DNA of 64,000 nucleotides. It comes from Gnetum montanum (lineage: Eukaryota; Streptophyta; Gnetopsida; Gnetales; Gnetaceae). Below, piece by piece: positions 22,984 through 35,647 of this stretch (positions are counted from its first letter, which is position 1; each line of letters opens with the position of its first letter). A program made the translations under genes and the position numbers. The notes under the pieces were generated by a model, which did not search any database, was not told where the DNA came from, and saw only the letters and a program-made list of their open reading frames with translations. The stretch lies in NCBI GenBank assembly GCA_015680685.1, contig MNCI01023346.1, forward strand, positions 512,002 through 576,001, in the 5' to 3' direction.

Positions 22984-25500
22984 AGATCCAATTAGACATA
23001 GTGTGAGTAAGCATTACGGTATGGATCCTCTGCAAAGTTTGGTTTGAAGGAGGCTTGAAGGAATTTGATATGGAGGAAGAAGTAGGAGCAGGGTTGTCAA
23101 CCGTGGATGTAAGTGAAGGCTTAGGTGGACTACGAGGTCGAAAGAAAGGTCTTTTCTTTGATCAGGCATTTGATCCTTTCGATTGATTATTGGGTTACAA
23201 ATTAACAACCCTCATAGCATTGCATTGTTGCAATTGAGTAGGCAGCTCACCCTACATTGGTGGAGTAAGTGGTAGCTGTGCAATTGAAGGAGGAGTGTGT
23301 GTAGGGATAGGAGGAGGATAAGGATAAGAGGCAATATCCCTTCTTTCATGTGGCGAATGAGCTCAATAATAATCTAAAGGGTGGTAGTGAGACTAAAAAT
23401 TAGAAACATGATTAGAGGAGTCACGTGGAGACATAGGTTTCTACACATGGAAACCATATGGATCAAGCTACTGGTAAGGGTACTGTTGTCTTGGCGGTAC
23501 TAGTGCCCATGATTGTGGTTGCTGCCATTGTTGATACTGTTCATATGGTTGCAGTGGAACTCCACTTGGATAATATGATTATTGCTAGTGGAACTACCTA
23601 AGATTACCTTGAGGATAAGGTAACCTTCTAGATGTTTGCACCCCAGACTCCTGTAGATGTGACACAATGAGACAACATCCCTTAGGATGTTCATACTAAC
23701 AGATGTCACACCCACAATCATCATCTGATTCATTGTCTACAACCTCTTCTATTGTAGCAATCTTGCCCTTACCTTTGTAATATGCATGTTTATCTTTCTT
23801 ATGCCTCCTGCACTCATGCTCACTACTTTTTTCTTTGGACTCCTTAGCAATTTTGAGAACAGCTTGAAATCTGTTATCCATTGAGTCCCTTAACTGATCA
23901 ACCTTGGCTGTAAGTTCAAATTGGAATTTTTGGAGTGACAAGGCTTTCTTATGCACCCCTCATCAAATACAAACTCATCCTCACTATCACAGAATCGAAC
24001 CTCCCTCTTACGGATGGAAGGATCACGATTGTACTCCTCTACACTTTCTCTTTTTCTTAATTCACCCTCTTTTTTAGCTACCTACTCTATTAATCTTTGT
24101 ACCTAATGGACAGTTAGTTCTAACAATTGCCCTTGGGCATAGACACCAAGGGTTTTCCTTGTTTCATTATGAAGCCTATTTACAATGTGGTGAAGTTAAA
24201 CCAATTGAGAATAACCATGGCCACGGCATTTGTTCATCAAGGCATAGTATCGGCCAATGGTGGCATCCAAGGGTTCATGTGTTCCTTGTTTCCACCCTTG
24301 AATTTTCTTCCCTAAGTTGGACACTTTGGAGTACATTTGATACTTATCATTAAACAACACAAGCATGGTACTCCATCGTTTGATAGATTCAAGCTCTAAG
24401 GACCAGTACCAATTTTCTGCTTCCTTAATGAGTGTCCTAGGGAACAACTTTATTTCTGCCACTCATTCTCTATGTTTTGCAAGGCACATGCATCTTGGAA
24501 AGCTTGAAGATGATTCTATAGATTTGAGTTATATCCTACTTCAAATTGAGGAATATTTTTCATGTCTAATCGTTTGATCTAGCTATCTTTCACATGCCTT
24601 ATTGGAATTTTGACTACCTCTACGATGTTAAGCATACTTCATGCAGCAAATATAGGCTCATCGAGGCCTTTATCATGGTGCCTAGGATGCCCTCTATTAC
24701 CCTTCATTCATGGCGATGTGCCTCTCTTGAATGTCTACACCCTTGATCTTGTTTGTCCTAATGGTCCCTTTGGTTATTTTGGTCCCATTGGTCATTTCGT
24801 TCATTCCAGTCACCTCCATCATGGCCTCACCTTCTGCGGTCACGGTTAGAACCAGAAGAAGAAGAAGATGACCAAGGGAAATAGGAAGGAGAATTAGCAC
24901 CATCACGATGCCTACTATCGCCTCTTCGACAATCGCAACCATGATCACGATCATGATTTTTGTCTACATCCCTATCTTCATTTTCCCCTTCAGATCCTTC
25001 GTTGTTCTTGGATCCCTTGCTACTAGAATTAGGATTGTAAATTGTGGAGTGCAGATTCTAACTTTGACCTTCATCACTAATGTCAAAGAGAGGAGTTTCA
25101 TTGAATGAAAAACCCCCAAAGAAGGGTTCTCCACTAGTTTGTTGGTATAACAGTAATCAAGAATTGTTAAGCCCTTTTCCCTTCAAAAATTCATAGCACT
25201 GTCCTAGCTGCTAATCCCATAGACATTGTGCTTCAGTGGGATGATAATCCCTGGCATCAGCATCTTCCACAATATACTCCCCATGGCAGTTTTGAAGACC
25301 ACATCATGTAAGCATATGATAGAGCATTACAAGAGCAGCACAATTGGGCGGTAACACAATGTTGCATCCTAGTGTAGGATGAAGGTGAAGTTCAGCACAT
25401 ACTCATCAAGATGAGTATATATAATTCAATACTATTGAGGCTTTGGTTGATTAACTCTATCGACCTTGGGTGGAGAAGTGCTCTTATGAGAAGAAGACAT
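22984..25500 (-). pseudogene. gag remnant, element C
   Basis: The ATG at 25,500 (MSSSHKSTSPPKVDRVNQPK) follows a short leader. Parts seen are a His/Asp/Arg-rich stretch with a Ser run (about 25,000-24,800), a capsid-like core (FPRTLIKEAENWYWSLELES, RWSTMLVLFNDKYQMYSKV; 24,462-24,196), and a Lys/Glu-rich segment. The motif CGCDICQYEHPKGCC (about 23,715-23,670) is CX2CX3HX3CC again. A Pro/Tyr/Gln-rich tail to about 23,000 follows. Stops and frameshifts are present. Confidence 0.8.
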
Positions 25501-25641
25501 TTTTAGTTAGCAAATAAAAATCATAGTGTGCTCTAAGAATTTGTTGTAGTAATTGTGAAATAACATATGACTCTAAGGTTCATTCCAATGATTTAAATAC
25601 TATTCACTAAATCCTAGATAGTGCCCAAAACAACAAAAAGG

Positions 25642-25659
25642 TCCCTGACAATGGCACCA
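25642..25659 (-). other. Primer binding site, element C
   Basis: Read on the minus strand it is TGGTGCCATTGTCAGGGA, one base from the 5' LTR. Of the four copies here it is among the closest to the tRNA-Asp-type consensus TGGCGCCGTTGCCGGGGA. Confidence 0.85.
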
Positions 25660-25660
25660 A

Positions 25661-26480
25661 TGATGAGCGGCGCGGTACCCATACATCTAATCATATTAAT
25701 CACTAAGGCGTTACGCATGATCTAGTCGAATTCCATGGACCTATAGTTATCTTGTACACTAGTTTCTTTAGGAATTGAAATAGCGTTCAGAACATTCGTT
25801 GTCTTCCCAACTACACTTATGAGGCTCAAGGGTATGGTTTAAGTGTAATTGCAGAATAGGAATTTTTGTCATTTTATATTTTATGGATGTAATCACCTAC
25901 AACAAGAATAAAGAGTCAAGTAGATTAAAAGTTAAATTGTCTATTGCCTAGCTAGCCTAACACAAGTAACCACCCCACTTTCTTAAACACATATAGCACT
26001 ATTAGGCTACCAAATGGTAAGCGTTGCTGGGTTACCAGGTACTATATGAATGCTTGAAGTGGTCGTGCTCATGTTCATTAATCAACTGGAAATAAATTGC
26101 TTAATTCAAATACATTAAAGTAAAGAGTAATAAAGCAAAGTGCAATAAAGAAAATATTAAGCTATTCTCAGTGCTGAAAGGGTTGTCAAAAGAGTTCATT
26201 TTATTCTCGTCACACTACTGCGCTCAAGTACATCAGTGCTCGAACAAAGAACCATACATATTCTAGACTCCTTCTATGGGCACTCAGAAAATATTCTAAC
26301 TCTAAGGAAAAGAAACAATAAGAGCTTCACTACCTTACTTGAAAACTAAAAACTAAACTATTACCAAAATTGGAACCTAGGCACAATATTTATAGACTTT
26401 GGGTATATGTCCTAACGTCAGATCCAAGCCCTGATGTCATGTACATGACATCGCAATAGACAACAAATGATGATTCATCA
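25661..26480 (-). repeat. Element C 5' LTR
   Basis: Partner of 16,437-17,271. On the plus strand it starts TGATGAGCGGCG and ends ATTCATCA. The LTR carries the GGTAAC/GGTAAG repeats and TATA box typical of this group and would have driven transcription leftwards. Confidence 0.9.
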
Positions 26481-26485
26481 TATTA

Positions 26486-28480
26486 TATGAAAATTTAGAG
26501 GCAATTTGAAGAGAAGAAGGCAATGAAGCCAACACTTCCATTCCCTTGCTTGATCCAAAAGCTGTGTAAGTATGTTGGAATCCTACAGTACACAAATGAC
26601 ATTCCCAAGAGGGCTCAAAATGCTTCCTTCACGAAATTACTCAAACCTACAGCACTAAGGAAAGGCCTTGGTGAGGAACAAGAACCAAAGAAAGAAGCAA
26701 AACCAAAAAAAGAAATAGAATAAGAGCTTGAACAACATTGTGAGACATAAGTTCCACCACCACTACCATAAGACTACATGCCTACAATGAGCCATTTGCA
26801 AAGAATTGTTGAAACACTCAATTGGGGGAGTAGAGATGAGTCAAACCTTTTTAGAGTCATCAAAGACACCATGCAATCCATTGTCTCTGCTAGTCCAACA
26901 AGGGGGCAGATTTTGCTACAATTAAGAGGAGAATCCCAATGGTCACGACAAATCTCTAATAACACCACACCTTCCAAGTGATGCTTGAAATAGGTGAAGA
27001 TGCCACATTAGTGGTCATGCAGCATCAAGATGCAATAGGTGCAGTAGAGGTGATAATGAATCACATCAAGGAATCTTTCAATGTGCCTGTTGTGTCCCTA
27101 GTGGATTTGACTAGGACCAAAGATGCACAAATGCTAACTAGGACTTCAATGACTCCTACAACCCATGAGGATGTATTAGATCAATTGTTGCAAACAAGAC
27201 AAGTAATGACCATCCTATTTGACATTCCCAGTGATGTCACTGTAGTACAATTAGACCTCATTGCCACTAAAGGAAAGCTGATCATGGCTAAGACTAGGGA
27301 AAAACATGTAGAAGCCAAAGTGCAACGCTTGCAACAAGAGCTAGCTGCCTTGAGAGCTAAAATATGGGACCCTGCCCAGTTTGTCGCACCTAACCAACTA
27401 GACCAATTCAAAACAGGGTAACTAAACAAACTAATTGAAGAGAACAAAGCTGCCAAGCAAAAAAAGGAGAAGGTGGTCTGGAATGTCTCTATTGCTAAAG
27501 CACAATCCTATGCCCATAAGAAGGCATTGACTACCACGTAAGAAGAAAACAAATAGCTTGCTATAGACAACAGACAGTTGACCACTATAGAAAAATAAAA
27601 GATAATCTTAGAAAAAAGTGTCTACTAGTTAAGAGAATAACTGGTGAGGGTCAACCAGGACATCAACAAATTAGCCAGATAGAACTGAACCATCTCAATG
27701 AAGGAGGTCCACATAATTTGAAAAAAGTCTGTAATTGAAATAAGTGTATGGTAGAATGAGGTCAAAAAGCATGAAAAGCTAAAGGAACACTTCCACGACC
27801 AGGTCAACATGTATAAACAAATTAACAAAAAGGAAATCTAGATGGCCAAAGCCCACATCGGATCCATGTCAACACAAAATCTTAATTGGCAGCCCATCCT
27901 CAATAGTTATGCCTTGGTCCAACAAGTGGAAGTGAAGAACAAAGGCCTGCAAATTGAGGATTTAAAGGAATACATGGCATTGGCTAATCTTAGATATGTC
28001 AACCTTCCCATGTTAATAGCAGGTCGGCTGAGAAATGAATTAGAGCAATAGGTAATGACCACCTACACATTATATGATAAAGAACTTGTGAATAGAAAAG
28101 CTGCTTCACAGAAACTCCATGTAGCAAACTTAAAACTGGAGGTGGTCAAGGCTTGCTACCATGGACAGAAGGATGTAGCCTCAAACCTGGCCAAGAGACT
28201 AACAAATAATCATGAGTTGAAAAAAAAGGCCAGGGCTTTTGAAGAGGAACAATGACAATTTGCAACCTAGTATGTGAAGGCCAACCAAATGTTTCCACAG
28301 CTGCCATGTCCATGGAACCTACCAGTGCCAACACACATTGGTTCAGCAACCTGGATGGTACATGACCCAAGGACAGAGGAAGAAAAGTTGCAAGCACTAG
28401 TCAACCACTACAAATTTTAGAAGCTTAGCAACAAAGGGAAGCAACCAATGGAGAACCCACCACCTTCAAGAAATACATGA
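26486..28480 (+). pseudogene. ORFX 3' part, element B
   Basis: Continues the ORF interrupted at 16,436. First comes the end of the N-terminal domain (PFPCLIQKLCKYVGI, about 26,540). A Glu/Lys/Pro-rich linker and the conserved YMPTMSHLQRIVETLNWGSR (about 26,775) follow, then HIKESFNVPVVSL (about 27,062). A long Glu/Gln/Lys-rich coiled coil runs to about 28,255. The end (PCPWNLPVPTHIGSATW, then a Pro-rich tail) stops at 28,478. It holds many stops and at least one frameshift, and is about 55 nt shorter overall than the F and G copies. Function is unknown. Confidence 0.75.
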
Positions 28481-28654
28481 GCTTCCCCAATTTTGTGTCT
28501 TGTAATGTTATGTCCAAATTTTTCTAGAAACGCCACTGTAGCATGTAAGAGTCAAGTTGTATGTCTGTTTGTTTGAGTCAGTCAATAATTCCATACCTTC
28601 CCAATATTTTGTAAAGAACTTGTTCCTCATTTTTTTAACTTGAGAACAACTTTT

Positions 28655-28672
28655 CATTCAATCATGAGGGTA
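28655..28672 (+). promoter_or_regulatory. 3' polypurine tract, element B
   Basis: TTCAATCATGAGGGTA directly before the 3' LTR is a mutated form of the TTCAGTCGTGGGGGTA tract of element F. Confidence 0.7.
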
Positions 28673-29541
28673 TGATGAGTTATGATTTTGTCAACTCTTA
28701 TAATGGGTACCCAATATTGAAGCCTCGATATTAGATACATGATATCGGGTCCCAAGAAATGATGTTGAATATTTGATATCCTCTCTTACATGCTAGCTTA
28801 TAATTAGTTGGGATATAGTTGGTTGATAGATTTTAGATAGTTTTTCATAGCTTTGTGATTTCAAGTTTTGTTGTTTCCTACTGCATGCCCACAATGTGAT
28901 GTTTGTGATTGTACGGCATTCTTATTCAAGTGTGACATACTTAGATGCATTACATGACTAGAAATAAAAATTGAGATTGCTTCCATCATTATAACATCCA
29001 CTTAAATTTATTATTGCTTTTAATTATTTAATTGTTTACTATTTTCCTTAGTTAATATTTCCATTCATTACTATTTACTATTTCTATCATTAAGTGGAAT
29101 GACTACGACTAATCACGAGCACTTAAGTGTAATTACTTGGTAACCCAGTGGTGTATCATTTGGTAAGCCCAAAGATGTACACTTAGTAATCCCAGCAGTA
29201 GTTACATGAAGTCCAAGGTGTGTGCAAACGATTAAGAATAGATACTCATCGCACATAGGCTAGTTTAGATTTTTACTTTCCACTATTAATTAGCTTAATT
29301 AATTTATCTCTTTATTGTCATTAGGAGTAGCATAGGAGTAAACAACATCAATCATATATCTCACCTTGAACTAAACCATACGTGACAAAGCTACAACTAG
29401 TCCAAGTAGGAAGATAGCGAATTGTGATCAAAGCATAACAATCTAGATGCACAAGTAGTCCCATCCACGGAATTCGACCAAATCATGTGTGAACGCTTGT
29501 GATTCATATGGTTGGGCATAGGGATACCTCACTGCTCATCA
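28673..29541 (+). repeat. Element B 3' LTR
   Basis: This 869-bp copy starts TGATGAGTTATG and ends CTCATCA. It is homologous to 421-544 plus 10,319-11,079. GATATC-type motifs occur at about 28,712-28,790. AAATG follows, matching AAAGG before 421 in four of five bases. Confidence 0.88.
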
Positions 29542-30149
29542 AAATGTGTTTTATTAATGATCAAATATTATTTACAAAGTGTTTGAAACAAATTATAAAA
29601 GAAATGGAAAAGATGGTAAAAATTATAAAAAAGTATAAAGAATGCAAAATATTAAAGGAATTGAAAAATATTAAAGAGGTGGAAAATTGAAGAAATGAGA
29701 AAAATGTAAAAGAAAATTAAAAAGCACTTATTAATTCCCAGGTAATGATAGGGTGTCAAACTCTTGGACAAGTGTTCAGAAAATGCTCCCTAGATCTCCT
29801 GAATCATACACGTTGGTTGGTTCTCTTACCATCTTTAGAGTTTTTGATCATCTAAGTTCTTATTTTCCTTTACCACTAGTATGTGTTCATGAGTTAATAT
29901 GTTCATTTCCAAGTCCTTAGTTGGAGTCATTTTCTTTGGATAGGAATTAGAAAGTGGTTCATGTGTATCCATGCATATGTTTGACAAATTAAGGTTCTCA
30001 ATTAGTGGTCACAGTGTGTCTTTTGGTTTTGTGGCTTCTGCTCTTCATTTTGCATGCCTTTGTGTTTAATTATTACTATGTATTGTTATGGTGTCTGTGT
30101 TAGTACTTTGAATATTCTATCCACTATTGCACCCTTCTCTTTTAGCAAT

Positions 30150-33081
30150 TATGCATGGAATTCTTTGTGTATGAATGGCTTCATGTTTGTCCTCTTTCAA
30201 GATCTCCATGGATAAATGTCTCATGTTTAGCCTAGCATCAATGGTGCTAAGCTATGTCCTCCCTATGATGATTGGACATTCCTTATCAGTATCCTTCACA
30301 TCAATCACCACAAAGTCTACTAGGTAGGACCACCCATTGACACTGGTCACTACATTATCAGTCTATCCCAAAGGGATGGTAACAAATTGATCTGCAAGCT
30401 CCAACCTAATGTTGCATTCCTTAAATGATGGTAGGTTCCATGTTTGATATGTGTCGTAGGAGATTAAATTGACTTCAAAACCTGAATCAAGTAGAGATTT
30501 GCACAATAAATTTCCATCTACCCATAATTAGATCAAAGGAACTCTTGGGTCAATTCACTTCTACGAAAGTGGCCCTACCTTAATCCAATCAGTAACAACT
30601 GCAATGAGCATGATAGTCTATATTTTCAGACTCAATGACGATGAAAGCTTTTCAAGAGTGAGAAGATCTATTTGAGGAGAAGATGGTCTCAATAAAGCTC
30701 CTATTTTTCCAGCCTTCTCTAGACTCGTCCTAAAGAAAGGACATTTCTTTGTTTGGCCCTTAACATTGCTGGTGAGATCTTCTATTCATACATTTACTGC
30801 CCTTGCAACCTTCTTTTGCTATGGCTATGATGGTAGTTCACCCTTCATTACTAGTGGTGGCACTAGTGGTAAGGAATTTGGATTGGGATTTTAGAGATCA
30901 GCTACTTATGAATGCACATTTGGGTTTAGATTAGTTCTTGGTGGTGTCAATTACTAGTATTCTAGGGGATGATATTGTGGATTTTGAATAATGATGTTCA
31001 CTGGTGAGATCGGATGTTAGACATAGTATCCATAAGGGTTAGGTTATCAATATGAATATTGTTGGTGCGGTGATAGCATGGCCCATAATTGCAGTTGCTG
31101 CCACTGCTGTTTGTAGTGCTCCTATGGTTGCGGCAAGGCTCTGCTAGTATAGTACATTGGTTGAGGTTGTTGCATGTGGTTACCTTGAGGATAAGGTAAC
31201 TGTTTGGGCATTTTCTTTTGAACAAATCATGGGTTAAGTTCATATGCCCATGTTTCTTTTAGATGCACCATGACTAGACAACATCCCTCAGGGTGTTCAT
31301 ACTGGCACATGGTGCAACCTTTATCATCTATAGAGCTAGTGTTCAAGTACCCAGCTACTAAAGAAACTTTTCCCTTTTATCCAAATTTCTCCTTCTTCTT
31401 TTTGTCTTTGCCTCTATTGAGCACTTGTTCTACTTTCTCCTCCATGATCCTTAGTTCTATTGTACATTGTTCATCTACCAAATCCCACATTGTAGCTGCT
31501 TGTGCTACTTTTCTTCCTCTTGGTATCACATACTCGTGCATCTATTTTTCAGATTGATGCATTCCTATTGTATTCTTCAGCTGATTTCTATTTTTTGAGT
31601 TCTCCTTATTTGTTTTCCACTTGATCGATGAGCCTTTGAATCTTATGGATGATTAATTCTAATAGTCTTCATTGGGCATAAACCCCAAGGGTCTCTTACT
31701 TTGCTTCTCAGTCCATCTATGATGTGCCTTAGCTATTCCTTTAATGAAAATCCATGGCCTAAGCATCTGTGTAATAGTGAATAATATCTACCCATTGCTG
31801 CATCAAGGGTCTCATGAGTCCCTTGTTTCTAGTTCTGGATTTGCTTACTTAGGTTTGACACTTGAGAATATGTCTAATATTTATCATTAAAAATTTTAAG
31901 CATGGTACTCCAATGTCTAATGGATTCAAGTTCCAGTGACCTATACCAGCTTTCTACTTCCTTAACAAGTGTTCTAGGAAACAACTTTCTACCAATCACT
32001 TTCTATGTTTTGAAGGGCATAGGCATTATGGAATGCTTGAAGATGATGATGAGGATCAACATTGTAACCTTATTCAAATCTAGGCATGTTATTCATATCC
32101 AACCATTTAATTCAACTATCTTTCATGTGCCTAGTTGGTATGTAGATGGTTTCCTGAATGTTGATCATGTTCCAGGTTGCCATAAGGGGTTCATCATCAT
32201 GATTAGGCTCATAGGCTCTATGGTAGCAATGACCCCTACTATGCTCATGCCTTTCTTAATCCTCTCTTCTATTTCTATGTCTTCTTCTTTCAAACTCCTC
32301 ATCTTCTAAATCAAAATACCTTGAGTATCGATCATGATGGCCATGAGCTCTTCTCTTTTTCCTATTAAAGTATTGGTACTTGTGTTGTCTCCTATTATAG
32401 TCCTCTAATGATCATGATTAAGAAAAGGAGGTAGTAAGAGAATGATGCCAGCTAGTTCTCCTTTCATGACTCTTTCTTGTAGGACATAGTAGGATACATT
32501 GGCCTAGAGTCCAGCTTGTATCTTAAGTCAATAAACTCCCCCTTGTGTGTCTCTACCATAGTAGAGTGAAGTTGAGCTTTGACAAGTTCTTCTAGTTTGA
32601 TGATAGGTATCTTTGATGGCTTCTCATGATTCTAGTGGAGTTGTTCTAAAATGAGCTGATCAGCATCAAGCTCTTCTATGATAACAAATGTGTTGGCTTG
32701 CTTCCCTTTAGTATGAGCATGCTTGATTTTCATACCAGCATCTCTTTTTAACTGCTCCCTTGTAGATTCATATGGTCTATTCATGTGTTGAGTCACATGA
32801 TACCCTTCTTGAATCTAGTTCAAGTGCATTCCTCTTAGAGCAATTTATAGCATGGTCAATGTTGCACGTTTGAGAGATAGAACTATGTTGCCTTGCATAT
32901 CTCTCCACCTCATTTATTTGTCCTGATGGAATATGAAGGTGAAGTCTGGATGATATGGATCAATGTGAGCATAAGTAATTCGTGTCTGCATTTGCATTCC
33001 CTAGTCTTCTTCATCAGCAATTCTATCGCTACTCCTTATTGTGTCCTTGGCAAGTGATGATTGACCATTATGTGAAGCCAT
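30150..33081 (-). pseudogene. gag-protease remnant, element D
   Basis: The ATG at 33,081 (MASHNGQSSLAKDTIRSSDR) starts gag. The capsid-like core is at about 32,000-31,650. The Cys/His motif (CTMCQYEHPEGCC) is at about 31,315-31,275, with a Pro/Gln-rich region after it. The protease (about 30,540-30,150) has LLDSGFEVNLISYDTYQTW and ECPIIIGRT. Stops and frameshifts break all parts. The protease is kept although the rest of pol is missing, which separates this copy from element B, where I see no protease. Confidence 0.7.
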
Positions 33082-33199
33082 GTTATTGTTCTTTGACAAT
33101 TTATGTTAAGTGTGCTTTATATTAAGGTTGTGAAGGTTAGAGTTAGGTTCTGATATAATGAACCTTGGAAAATTAGTTACTTAGTATAACATTGACTTA

Positions 33200-33217
33200 T
33201 CCTCAACAACGATGACA
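33200..33217 (-). other. Primer binding site, element D
   Basis: On the minus strand TGTCATCGTTGTTGAGGA lies one base from the 5' LTR. It is the tRNA-Asp-type site with several C/G to T/A changes. Confidence 0.7.
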
Positions 33218-33218
33218 A

Positions 33219-34025
33219 TGATGAGCAATGGAGTATCCAACACCTAACCATATGAGATACAAGTGTTCACGCACAATCCCAATTGAACTCCGCAGATAAG
33301 GCAATGTGATTATACCAGTAATTGATTAACATTCATGATCGTTGTCTTTCCACATGAGTTAGTAAAATCAGTGCATATGGTTTAACTCACAATGAGGTAT
33401 ATGATATTTATGTTGTATTGGCCATTGTGCTCCTAATAAACATGAATGAAGGTAAAATTTTCTAAATCTAAGTAACAGTAAAACAAATCTAAACTAGCCT
33501 ATGCGATGAGTAGTTGGTCTTAATCTTCCAGTCACATCTTAGACTTTGTGCAACTACTACTGGGCTTACCAAGTACTACACTATTGGGCATACCAAGTGA
33601 TAGTACTACTAGGTTACCAAGTAGTTACACTTACGTGCTCAAGATCATTCGTACTCATTTCGCTTAATGACATTAAAGATAAATTACAAGTAATCATAAA
33701 CATTGACTATGAAAATAATAAAGTAAATAAAAACAGAAATAACACTAAGTGTTGCTGCAATGATGGAAAGTAATCTCAATCTTTATTTCTGATCATGCAA
33801 TGCATCCAAGTACATCACACTCGAATAAAGACTCTATTCAATCATGGGCACACACTGCTAAGTACTAAATTCAAGAAAACAAACTGAAAGAGTTCTATTA
33901 GTAAGTTATCGAATCTACTCCAGATCCGTGTGCCCCAAATGTTGCTTATATAGGCTAGCACGCATCCTATGAAATCATTTATATAATAACATATGGTGAG
34001 ATATGATAGCGTATCTATGACATCA
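33219..34025 (-). repeat. Element D 5' LTR
   Basis: About 807 bp, TGATGAG at its left end and CATCA at its right end on the plus strand. It shares the 'ggtaacc...ggtaagccca' repeats, the TATA box preceded by GCTAGC (rc about 33,948) and the CTCATCA end with the other LTRs. The U3 edge is the least certain boundary because the partner LTR is outside the window. Confidence 0.7.
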
Positions 34026-34364
34026 TAGATACAATATTGTTGGCTCAAAATTTTTGGATTTATCAGTAACCTAAAATAAAGTAAAAATGAAATCTAAGTA
34101 AACCACAATTAATAGTAGGCATCATGGTGATGTCCATTAGTTTTGATCTAGTTGTAGTGATCATTCCAACCCTTGTATTGTCCCTATACTTCAATATGCA
34201 AAAGAACCATAGGTCATGGTGACTTTAGAACTTCATCATGAGTTAACATAATTTGTGATGGGATCATGGTTTGTGGAGGGGTCATGGTCTAAAACCCAAG
34301 ATTAAAAAACAAAAACTACAATAAGTTCAAGATGAAAATTACATCAATATCAACCTTGAAATGG
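34026..34364. other. Unassigned AT-rich sequence
   Basis: No reading frame, repeat or motif that I can identify. It includes a short local repetition (GGGATCATGG...GGGGTCATGG near 34,260-34,290). Confidence 0.5.
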
Positions 34365-34752
34365 GCAAAGATGGTAAGAAATATATAGTTTAGCTTCTTG
34401 ACAATAGAATTGAGGCTTTAGAAAGACATATTACCTCAAATCAAAAGGAGAATTTGAACAATGTTCTACCTCAAGGAAATATAAAGAAACATGGAAATAT
34501 ACAAGAATCCTAGAGAATCTACCTCCTAGCACGTAATTCTTATCATAAGAACATACTCAGCAAAGATGACAAGGAATATGTAGTTTAGCCTCTTGACAAT
34601 AGAATTGAGGCTTTAAAAAGACAAATTACCTCATATCAAAAGAAGAACTTGAACAATGTTCAGCCTCAATGAAATATAAAGAAACATGGAAATCTACAAG
34701 AACCCTAGAGAATTTGCCTCCTAGCATGCAATTCTTATCATAAGAACATACT
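34365..34752. repeat. Tandem duplication, 195-bp unit, two copies
   Basis: The units 34,365-34,559 and 34,560-34,752 align with a 195-bp offset, for example GACAATAGAATTGAGGCTTT at 34,400 and 34,595. They differ at scattered positions, so the duplication is old. Each unit could encode a Lys/Asn/Gln-rich peptide with stops (NRIEALERHITSNQK / NRIEALKRQITSYQK), possibly a relic of an unidentified coding repeat. Confidence 0.8.
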
Positions 34753-35647
34753 TCCCTCGTTTAGCCTCCAAAGCTTATCAATGACTCACTTTAACAAGAT
34801 TGTAAAGGATTTGAGGACTTGCCAACCATCAAATTTGAGACAATTTTAGCATACAAGCATAGATTAGAGTTCAATTGTAAGTTGAACCTCTTAATTTAAA
34901 CAAACAAAGAAAGGGAATTCATCCATCTTTGCACTTGCAAACACCAAACCCTTGAAACATGCATAAACATCAAATATGATAAACTTCTAACTTAAAACAT
35001 AAAATAAAATATGTAAGAAACTTGAAAGAAAAGTGAGGGACTAAAAAAAAAAGCCCAACTTGTGAGAAACTTACAATCCTTGTAAGAATCATGAGAGAAG
35101 ATTATGATAAATTATGAAAATTAGTTTGTAAGAAATGGATGTAAGAAAATGTGAGAGAACTTTGAGAGGCTTTAATTCTTAAGAGAGTTAATGGCAGTGA
35201 AAGTTTAGCATAACAAAATTGAAACCACACACTCAATAAACATCTCTTCTAGAATTAGCATCTCGAACAAGGAATGGGATGTGATATGGTGGGGTGAGCT
35301 GGGAAGAAGGGGAAGAGAGAAAACTCAAAACAATTTAGCTATAAGTATACTCTAAAATATAAAGCTAACATGATACTTTAGAAGAATTATAAGAAATATA
35401 ATGATGTCTCAAATGTGACTTGAACTAACCTTTTGAGCCATCTCTCATTAGCTAGATATTCTTTCCTTTAGGATTCTTCCTCTAGAAGATTAAAGGATAC
35501 CAAAACTTCATCTCGCTCTCCATTTTTTGAGTAGTTTTATTCACACAATGATAGATGCTTTCAAACTGTCGTAACCACTTGGCTTGTTACTTAATTATGA
35601 TAGTTTATTATTGGGTGTGGATGTTAAGTTCCCAAAATAATTGTAAT
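34753..35647. other. Unassigned AT-rich sequence
   Basis: Stops occur in all frames. No homology to the other elements of the window was noticed. Confidence 0.5.

Larger units (their letters stand above)
16437..26480 (-). mobile_element. Element C, Athila-like gag-pol LTR retrotransposon
   Basis: Complete minus-strand element of about 10 kb inserted in ORFX of element B. The LTRs are 16,437-17,271 (3') and 25,661-26,480 (5'). Flanks TATTG (16,432-16,436) and TATTA (26,481-26,485) are a target duplication with one change. Reading leftwards it has primer site, gag, protease, RT, RNase H, integrase, spacer and polypurine tract. LTR copies differ at many positions by eye, so it is old. It lacks ORFX, like element A. 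Confidence 0.9.
421..29541 (+). mobile_element. Element B, Athila-like gag-ORFX LTR retrotransposon without pol
   Basis: This is a complete but twice-interrupted LTR element. The 5' LTR is 421-544 plus 10,319-11,079. The internal region is 11,080-16,436 plus 26,486-28,672, and the 3' LTR is 28,673-29,541. Both LTRs begin TGATGAG and end CTCATCA. The flanks AAAGG (416-420) and AAATG (29,542-29,546) are read as a 5-bp target duplication with one later change. Internal order is primer site, gag, long spacer, U3-like module, ORFX and polypurine tract. No reverse transcriptase, RNase H or integrase sequence on the plus strand belongs to it. It therefore depended on another element for replication enzymes. 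Elements A and C, which carry pol and the same termini, are candidate partners. Confidence 0.85.
29542..34025 (-). mobile_element. Element D, oldest Athila-like element (5' half in window)
   Basis: Minus-strand element that served as target for element B. It has a 5' LTR (33,219-34,025), primer site, gag-protease remnant and, at 29,542-29,900, the T-rich start of the spacer. The sequence then continues at 420 downwards. After the protease it passes directly into spacer, so RT, RNase H and integrase are absent. It appears to be another pol-less member. Its other end and target duplication are outside the window. Confidence 0.75.
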
